Assembly (NCBI GenBank): GCA_009379845.1 | Contig: WHSZ01000004.1 | Coordinates: 1-64,000 of the forward strand | DNA from: Pseudonocardiaceae bacterium | GTDB taxonomy: Bacteria; Actinomycetota; Actinomycetes; Mycobacteriales; Pseudonocardiaceae | Direction: 5' to 3' | DNA length: 64,000 nt | Shown here: positions 58,457-64,000 of the stretch, one piece after another | How the letters are laid out: every line of letters starts with the position of its first letter | Numbering within the stretch: the first letter of the stretch is position 1 | The notes under the pieces: generated by a model | The model's input: the letters and a program-made list of their open reading frames with translations, nothing else | The model's database searches: none | What the model was told of the DNA's origin: nothing | Translations under genes and position numbers: made by a program

Positions 58457-59580
58457 GCCTGCATCGACTCCTGGGCCAGGTTCAGCTGCCCCTCGACCGT
58501 CTCCAGCAGTTCGGCCCACGACTTCTCGAACTTTTCCACGCCCTCGTTCTCAAGGACCAGGTAGACGTCGGCCACGTCGATGCCGGCCTGCTCGAGCGTG
58601 CTGAACACCTGCTTGGCCTGCTCGCCGGTGCCGGTGACCTTGTCACCGTCCACTGTGGCGTGATCGGCGGCGGCGTACAGCGTCTTCTCCGGCATCGTGT
58701 TCACCGTGCCGGCGACGACCAGATCGGTGACATAGCGGGTGTCCGGGTAGTTCGGGTCCTTCATCCCTGTGGATGCCCACAGTGGACGTTGCGGGCGGGC
58801 ACCGGCCTGCTCGAGAGCCTTCCAGCGGTCGCTCGCGAACACTTCCCGGTAGGCGGCGAACGCCAGCCTGGCGTTGGCCACCGCGGCCTCGCCCCGCACC
58901 GATTTCGCCGTCTCGTTGCCGAGCGCGTCGATCCGCTTGTCCACCTCGGCGTCCACTCTGGACACGAAGAACGACGCGACGGAGTGGATCTGGCTGATGT
59001 CGTGGCCGCGCTGCTTGGCTTGCTCGAGGCCGTCGAGGAACGCGTTCATCACCTCGCGGTAGCGATCGACCGAGAAGATCAGCGTCACGTTCACGCTGAC
59101 GCCCTCGGCGAGCGTGCGGGTGATCGCCGGCACGCCGGCCTTGGTCGCCGGGATCTTCACGAACAGGTTCGGCCGGTCCACCGCCTTCCACAGGTCGAGC
59201 GCCTCGGCCGCGGTGCGCTCACTGTCGTGCGCCAGCCTCGGGTCCACCTCGATGGAAACCCGGCCGTCCACGCCGTCGGTCGCGGTGTGCACGTCCCGGA
59301 ACGCCTCGCAGGCGTTGCGCACATCGGTGGTGGTGATCTCCTTGACCGCCGCGTCCACCGAGGCGTTGCGATCGGCCAGCTCACGTACCTGCTCGTCGTA
59401 GGCCGCGCCGTTGGCCAGCGCGCCCGCGAAGATCGTCGGGTTCGTGGTGACGCCGACGACGTGATAATCCCGGATCAACTCGGCGAGATTGCCGGAGTTG
59501 AGCCGTTCCCTCGACAGGTCGTCGAGCCAGATCGATACGCCCGCGCCACTGAGTTGCGCGAGTGGGTTGTTCGATGTCAC
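58453..59580 (-). CDS. tal: Transaldolase
   Basis: The 375-residue protein has the Schiff-base Lys in [12 protein letters not shown] and [14 protein letters not shown] near residue 45. Length matches the long actinobacterial class. GTG start. It overlaps tkt by GTGA and pgi by four bases. Confidence 0.95.
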   Translation of the reverse strand: MTSNNPLAQLSGAGVSIWLDDLSRERLNSGNLAELIRDYHVVGVTTNPTIFAGALANGAAYDEQVRELADRNASVDAAVKEITTTDVRNACEAFRDVHTATDGVDGRVSIEVDPRLAHDSERTAAEALDLWKAVDRPNLFVKIPATKAGVPAITRTLAEGVSVNVTLIFSVDRYREVMNAFLDGLEQAKQRGHDISQIHSVASFFVSRVDAEVDKRIDALGNETAKSVRGEAAVANARLAFAAYREVFASDRWKALEQAGARPQRPLWASTGMKDPNYPDTRYVTDLVVAGTVNTMPEKTLYAAADHATVDGDKVTGTGEQAKQVFSTLEQAGIDVADVYLVLENEGVEKFEKSWAELLETVEGQLNLAQESMQA

Positions 59581-61697
59581 TTGGATACCTCCACAGTGGA
59601 CAGACTGCGGCGTGCGGCGTCCACGACCGCGTCGGCGGTGATGCCGAACTCGCGGAACAGGGTGGTGAAGTCGGCCGAGGCGCCGAAGTGTTCCAGGGAG
59701 ACCGTCTCACCCGCGTCGCCGACGAAACGGTGCCACGACTGAGCGATTCCCGCCTCTACCGCGACCCTGGCGCGCACCGAGGACGGCAGCACGCTCTCCC
59801 GGTAGCCGGCGTCCTGGGCATCGAACCACTCGACGCACGGCATGGACACCACACGGGTGGGAACTCCCTGAGCTTCCAACGTATTCCGGGCCTCGACAGC
59901 GAGCTGGACCTCGGAGCCGGTGCCGATCAGCACCAGCCGAGGGGCGCCACCGGACGCCTCGGCGAGCACGTAACCGCCGCGCGCCACACCGTCGATTGCC
60001 TTTTCCTTGGTGCCTTCGAGCACCGGGACGTTCTGCCGGGTCAGTGCCAACCCGGACGGCGCCCCGGTGTCTTCCAGCACCGCCTTCCACGCCGCCGCGG
60101 TCTCGTTCGCGTCCGAGGGCCGAACCATGTTCAGCCCGGGGATGCCACGCAGCGCGGAGAGATGCTCGACCGGCTGATGGGTCGGTCCGTCCTCACCGAG
60201 CCCGATCGAGTCGTGCGTCCACACGTAGATCACCGGCGCCTTCATCAGCGCGGCGAGTCGCACCGCCGGACGCATATAGTCACTGAAGATCAGGAAGGTG
60301 CCGCCGTACGGCCGGGTGCCGCCGTGCAGCGCGATGCCGTTCAGGATCGACCCCATCGCGTGCTCGCGCACCCCGAAATGCAGGGTGCGGCCGTACGGAT
60401 TGGCCTGCCACATGCTGGTGGAGGAGTGTTCAGGGCCGAACGAGTCGGCACCCTTGATCGTGGTGTTGTTGCTCTCCGCGAGATCCGCGGAACCGCCCCA
60501 CAGCTCGGGTAGGTGCGGACCGACGGCGGCGAGCACCGCGCTGGAGGCCTTGCGGGTGGCGATGCCCTTCGCGTCCGGCTCCCAGCTCGGCAGCTCGTCC
60601 GCCCAGCCGGCCGGCAGCTCGCGGGTGGCCAGCCGGTCGGCGAGCGCCTTGCGCTCCGGGTTGGCCGTGGCCCAGTTGTCAAACTCCCGCCGCCACTTCC
60701 GATGCGCCTCGGAGCCGCGCTCGGCGACCCGCCGAGCGTGCTCCAGCACGTCGTCGGCTACCTCGAAGCTTTGCTCCGGATCGAAGCCGAGGATCTTCTT
60801 CACCTCGGCGACCTCGTCCGCACCGAGCGCCGCCCCGTGCGCCTTGCCGGTGTTCATCTTGTTCGGCGCCGGGTAGCCGATCACGGTGCGCAGCTGGATC
60901 AGCGTGGGCCGGGTGAGTTCCGCCCTTGCGTCGTCAAGGGCCTTCCGCAGGGACACCACGTCTTCGCCGCCGTCCACCGTGATGACCTGCCAGCCGTACG
61001 CCTCGTAGCGCTTGGCGGTGTCCTCGGACAGCGCGATGGTGGTGTCGTCCTCGATAGAGATCTTGTTGTCGTCGTAGATCACCACCAGGTTGCCGAGCTC
61101 CTGGCGCCCCGCCAGCGACGACGCCTCGGAAGCCACCCCCTCCTCGATGTCGCCGTCCGACGCGATCACGTAGATGTGGTGATCGAAGAGGCTTTCCCCC
61201 ACGGGCGGCTCGGGGTCAAGCAGGCCGCGCTCCCTGCGGGCGGCCATCGCCATGCCGACCGCGTTGGCGAGGCCCTGGCCGAGCGGGCCGGTGGTGGTCT
61301 CCACCCCGGGGGTGTGCCAGTACTCGGGGTGGCCGGGGGTCTTGGACTCCCAGGTGCGCAGCGCCTTGAGGTCGTTCAGCTCGAGCCCGTAGCCGGACAG
61401 GTACAGCTGGATGTACAGGGTCAGGCTGCTGTGCCCTGCCGACATGATGAACCGGTCCCGCGCGGGCCACCCTGGATCGTTAGGGTCGTGCCTCAGCACC
61501 CGCTGGAACAGCAGGTAGGCGAGCGGCGCGAGGCTCATCGCGGTGCCGGGATGGCCACTGCCACACTTTTCCACCGCATCGGCGGCGAGTACCCGAATCG
61601 TGTCAACCGCGCGACTGTCCAGCTCGGTCCAGTCGTCGGGCACGTTCGGGGTTGTCAGGCGGATCATATCCTCGGGTGCGGTCTCGGTGACGGACAC
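59577..61697 (-). CDS. tkt: Transketolase
   Basis: The 706-residue protein has the thiamin-binding [22 protein letters not shown] and [16 protein letters not shown]...YDDNKIS, plus the pyrimidine domain with the catalytic Glu ([16 protein letters not shown]). It is the first gene of tkt-tal-pgi-zwf-opcA-pgl. The GTG at 61697 follows GGGGAG at about ten bases and the frame from 61745 is rejected. Confidence 0.97.
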   Translation of the reverse strand: MSVTETAPEDMIRLTTPNVPDDWTELDSRAVDTIRVLAADAVEKCGSGHPGTAMSLAPLAYLLFQRVLRHDPNDPGWPARDRFIMSAGHSSLTLYIQLYLSGYGLELNDLKALRTWESKTPGHPEYWHTPGVETTTGPLGQGLANAVGMAMAARRERGLLDPEPPVGESLFDHHIYVIASDGDIEEGVASEASSLAGRQELGNLVVIYDDNKISIEDDTTIALSEDTAKRYEAYGWQVITVDGGEDVVSLRKALDDARAELTRPTLIQLRTVIGYPAPNKMNTGKAHGAALGADEVAEVKKILGFDPEQSFEVADDVLEHARRVAERGSEAHRKWRREFDNWATANPERKALADRLATRELPAGWADELPSWEPDAKGIATRKASSAVLAAVGPHLPELWGGSADLAESNNTTIKGADSFGPEHSSTSMWQANPYGRTLHFGVREHAMGSILNGIALHGGTRPYGGTFLIFSDYMRPAVRLAALMKAPVIYVWTHDSIGLGEDGPTHQPVEHLSALRGIPGLNMVRPSDANETAAAWKAVLEDTGAPSGLALTRQNVPVLEGTKEKAIDGVARGGYVLAEASGGAPRLVLIGTGSEVQLAVEARNTLEAQGVPTRVVSMPCVEWFDAQDAGYRESVLPSSVRARVAVEAGIAQSWHRFVGDAGETVSLEHFGASADFTTLFREFGITADAVVDAARRSLSTVEVSK

Positions 61698-62028
61698 GAA
61701 CTTGATGCTCCCCTTTTGCCTCGCACAGGCCGGATGTGCGCCCACCGCATCAGTACGTAATCAGCACGCAGCCGCTACCGCGGCAGGATCGATTCACCCC
61801 GACCCATTAGTTCTCCCACGTCGCCGTCAGCCTAGCCGCTCGGTTGCGCGGCTCACACACGGCCGCACGCTCGCCACCCGACACGGGTACCCGATGAGCA
61901 CACGGTTAACATTCGGGGTGGATTCCGGCGGTAGGTGATCATGCCGTACGTGATCATGACGCTGGCGGGAGCCACCCGAACTGATCGAGGAGCGAGATGC
62001 CGTCGGTGACCGCTGCGCGGGGAGCGTC
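61698..62028. promoter_or_regulatory. 331-bp divergent intergenic region between tkt and ctaB
   Basis: No gene is supported here. It must hold the promoters of the tkt operon (minus) and ctaB (plus). GTAGGTGATCATG (61931-61943) and GTACGTGATCATG (61946-61958) form a 15-bp direct repeat with two TGATCA palindromes, upstream of ctaB. TTAACA (about 61904) resembles a -35 box, but no clear -10 follows at a good distance. On the minus strand a TACGTA lies about 60 bases before tkt. Confidence 0.5.
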
Positions 62029-62988
62029 GTGACCAGCGCGGATCCGCGTGCGTCAGCGGGGGCGCCAGTAGATTCCGGGGTCACTGAGCCCAGCACGGCG
62101 CGGCAGACGGTCGCCGCCTACGTCGCGCTTGCCAAGCCGCGCGTGATCGAGCTGCTGCTGGTGACCACCATCCCGGCGATGTTCCTGGCCGGTCGGGAGA
62201 TCCCGAACCCGTGGCTGGTGCTCGTCACGCTGGTCGGCGGCACCATGGCAGCGGGCAGTGCGAACGCGTTGAACTGCGTGATCGACGCGGACATCGACAA
62301 GGTGATGAAGCGCACCAAGCGGCGCCCACTGGTGCGCGACTCCGTGCCGCGGCGCAACGCGCTGATCTTCGGGCTCGCGCTCGGCGCCGCCGCGGTCGCG
62401 GTGCTGTGGTTCGGCGCCAACCCGCTTGCCGCGCTGCTCGCCGTGGCCACCGTCGTGTTCTACATCCTGGTGTACACGCTGCTGCTCAAACGGCGAACGT
62501 CGCAGAACGTGGTGTGGGGCGGGGCTGCCGGCTGCATGCCGGTGGTGATCGGCTGGGCCGCGGTCGACAACACGGTGCAGTGGCCGGCGCTGGCGATGTT
62601 CGGCGTCATCTTCTTCTGGACGCCGCCGCACACCTGGGCGCTGGCCATGAAGTACCGCGCGGACTACGAACGTGCCGGGGTGCCGATGCTGCCCGTGGTG
62701 GCCACCGCGGAGCACGTTGCGAAGCAGATCGTCATCTACTCGTGGGTGATGGTCGGCTGGACCTTCCTGCTGCTGCCGGCGACCAGCTGGCTGTACGGTG
62801 CGTTCGCGCTGGTAGCCGGCGCGTGGTTCCTGTTCTACGCGCACGGGCTTTACCGGGAGGTGCGTGCCGGCGGGAAGACCAACCCGATGCGGCTGTTCCA
62901 CCGGTCCAACACCTACCTGATGATCGTGTTCGTGGCGATCGCGGTGGATGCGGCGATCGGGCTGCCGATGATCGGCCTTCCGTGGTGA
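62029..62988 (+). CDS. ctaB: Protoheme IX farnesyltransferase (heme O synthase)
   Basis: The 319-residue membrane protein of the UbiA family has about nine hydrophobic segments. [20 protein letters not shown] holds the NxxxD prenyl-diphosphate site, and [15 protein letters not shown] the second polar motif. It adds farnesyl to heme B for cytochrome oxidase. GTG start. It diverges from tkt, as in mycobacteria. Confidence 0.96.
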   Translation: MTSADPRASAGAPVDSGVTEPSTARQTVAAYVALAKPRVIELLLVTTIPAMFLAGREIPNPWLVLVTLVGGTMAAGSANALNCVIDADIDKVMKRTKRRPLVRDSVPRRNALIFGLALGAAAVAVLWFGANPLAALLAVATVVFYILVYTLLLKRRTSQNVVWGGAAGCMPVVIGWAAVDNTVQWPALAMFGVIFFWTPPHTWALAMKYRADYERAGVPMLPVVATAEHVAKQIVIYSWVMVGWTFLLLPATSWLYGAFALVAGAWFLFYAHGLYREVRAGGKTNPMRLFHRSNTYLMIVFVAIAVDAAIGLPMIGLPW

Positions 62989-63020
62989 GGCCCGGTGATC
63001 GTCGACCGGCTCGGCCTGCT

Positions 63021-63026
63021 TAAGTT
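63021..63026 (+). promoter_or_regulatory. -10 box TAAGTT of a probable leaderless FKBP transcript
   Basis: TAAGTT ends six bases before the ATG at 63033, within the 44-base gap after ctaB. The spacing favours that ATG over the GTG at 63027. Confidence 0.45.
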
Positions 63027-63032
63027 GTGCGT

Positions 63033-63608
63033 ATGCGTACTGCGTGGAAAGCGAGCCTGGTGCTCGCCGCCGTTGTGTCCCTAGTAGGTTGCACGAGTTC
63101 CGAACAGGACTCTCCCGAGCGGGCGCGGAGCACGCCGAGCGTGGGCGCCGCGGCAGAGGCATCGCCGCCGGCGAACGAGAATGCCTCGGCGGAACGTCCC
63201 TGCGCGGCCGGCGACATCGAGGTGTCCGGGCAGCCGCGGCAGGCGCCGGAGATCACCATTCCGGACGACTGCGGTCCGCCGAACGAGCTGATCAGCGAGG
63301 ACGTTTCGCAGGGCAACGGCCCCGCCGTTCGGGCAGGCGACCGCGTCTCGATGCACTACTCGCTTGTCACCTGGTCGGACAAGCAGGAGAAGGACAGTTC
63401 ATGGTCGCGCGGCCAGCCGCTGGAGGTTCGCAGCATCGGCTCCGGCGAGGTGATCCCCGGCTGGGACGAGGGCTTGATCGGCATGAAGCAGGGCGCCCGC
63501 CGGCTGCTCGTGGTACCCCCGGAGAAGGGCTACGGCGAGCAGGGCCAAGGCGAGATCAAGCCGAACGAAACGCTCGTCTTCGTGGTGGACGCCGTCCAGG
63601 TCGGTTAG
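63033..63608 (+). CDS. FKBP-type peptidyl-prolyl isomerase lipoprotein
   Basis: The 191-residue protein has a signal peptide with lipobox LVGC (about residue 20) and a C-terminal FKBP domain (about 90-191): VRAGDRVSMHYSL, GEVIPGWDEGLIGMKQGARR with the active-site Trp, and LLVVPPEKGYGEQGQG. It should assist folding of exported proteins at the outer face of the membrane. I prefer the ATG at 63033 to the GTG at 63027. It is convergent with the quinone oxidoreductase gene. Confidence 0.9.
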   Translation: MRTAWKASLVLAAVVSLVGCTSSEQDSPERARSTPSVGAAAEASPPANENASAERPCAAGDIEVSGQPRQAPEITIPDDCGPPNELISEDVSQGNGPAVRAGDRVSMHYSLVTWSDKQEKDSSWSRGQPLEVRSIGSGEVIPGWDEGLIGMKQGARRLLVVPPEKGYGEQGQGEIKPNETLVFVVDAVQVG

Positions 63609-63615
63609 GAGCTGT

Positions 63616-64000
63616 TTAGGGCAGCAGCAGGAGCTTGCCGGTGGTGCGCCGGCCTTCCAAGTCCTCGTGTGCCTGGCGAACCTGCGCCAGCGGGTAACGC
63701 CCGCCGATCCGCACATCCAGCGCTCCGCTGCGCACCGCGTCGAACAGTTCGCCCATCCGCCACTCCAGCTCCGCGCGGGTGGCGGTGTGATCCGCCAGCT
63801 TCGGACGGGTGAGGAAAACCGAGCCCGCGGAGTTCAGCCGTTGCGGATCGAACGCCGGGACCTGCCCGCTGGCGCCGCCGAACAGCGCGAGGGTGCCGCG
63901 CCGCCGCACGCTGGCGAGGCTGTCGTCGAAGGTGGTCTTGCCGACGCCGTCGTAGACAGCCGCGACGCCCTCGCCGTCCGTGAGCAGGCGGGCCCGCTCG
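63616..64000 (-). CDS. Quinone oxidoreductase (QOR family), C-terminal part only
   Basis: About 127 C-terminal residues are in the window; the gene continues beyond base 64000. The frame reads GVAAVYDGVGKTTFDDSLA, VRRRGTLALFGGASGQVP and ends LEGRRTTGKLLLLP, typical of NADPH:quinone reductases of the zinc-free MDR superfamily. Start, cofactor loop and N-terminal domain are outside. Confidence 0.85.
   Translation of the reverse strand, partial: ERARLLTDGEGVAAVYDGVGKTTFDDSLASVRRRGTLALFGGASGQVPAFDPQRLNSAGSVFLTRPKLADHTATRAELEWRMGELFDAVRSGALDVRIGGRYPLAQVRQAHEDLEGRRTTGKLLLLP

Overview
The window is high-GC actinobacterial chromosome, most likely from a filamentous Pseudonocardiaceae-type organism. 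This rests on GTG starts, four-base stop/start overlaps, BldD next to efp-nusB, WhiA, RbpA and mihF in the core, and a housekeeping order shared by Mycobacterium, Streptomyces and Pseudonocardiales. I saw no rRNA, tRNA, CRISPR array, insertion sequence or prophage.

Region by region. (1) 1-12.6 kb is accessory, envelope-related DNA. On the minus strand lie a LuxR-type response regulator, a UDP-sugar dehydrogenase, an SDR epimerase/decarboxylase, a secreted GH18 hydrolase, a processive GT2 synthase and a VOC protein. On the plus strand lie a secreted polysaccharide deacetylase with a duplicated C-terminal domain, a barrel-like lipoprotein, a cytosolic histidine kinase/response regulator pair and a beta-propeller lipoprotein. 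Together the sugar genes look like a locus for making, deacetylating and cutting an amino-sugar exopolysaccharide. (2) 12.7-17.5 kb holds yqeY, a stand-alone LigD-type polymerase, a small membrane protein, pepQ, efp, nusB and bldD. (3) 17.5-26.5 kb is the pyrimidine operon pyrR-pyrB-pyrC-(PH-like protein)-carA-carB-pyrF, with a PyrR-type RNA hairpin that can mask the pyrR ribosome binding site. (4) 26.5-30.3 kb is mihF-gmk-rpoZ-coaBC-metK. (5) 30.4-31.0 kb is a small DUF433/DUF5615 toxin-antitoxin-like pair. (6) 31.1-41.3 kb is priA-fmt-rsmB-(GT87)-rpe-ribE-ribBA-ribH and two small genes. (7) 41.4-50.2 kb is uvrC-rapZ-yvcK-whiA, gap-pgk-tpiA-secG and rbpA. (8) 50.2-53.4 kb is an accessory patch with an orphan histidine kinase, an XRE/DUF5753 regulator with a small partner behind a long AT-rich palindrome, and an unknown protein. 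(9) 53.4-61.7 kb (minus strand) is the oxidative and non-oxidative pentose phosphate operon tkt-tal-pgi-zwf-opcA-pgl. (10) 62.0-64.0 kb holds ctaB, an FKBP lipoprotein and the end of a quinone oxidoreductase gene.

The core genes form long translationally coupled operons. Several genes (pepQ, yqeY, DUF433, rpe, uvrC, FKBP) have a TANNNT box 6-8 bases before the start codon, the architecture of leaderless actinobacterial transcripts. The most interesting parts are the exopolysaccharide locus, the PyrR operator, the DosR-like dyads before the kinase/regulator pair, and the regulator cassette at 51.6-53.4 kb. All functions are inferred from sequence features; no database search was run.
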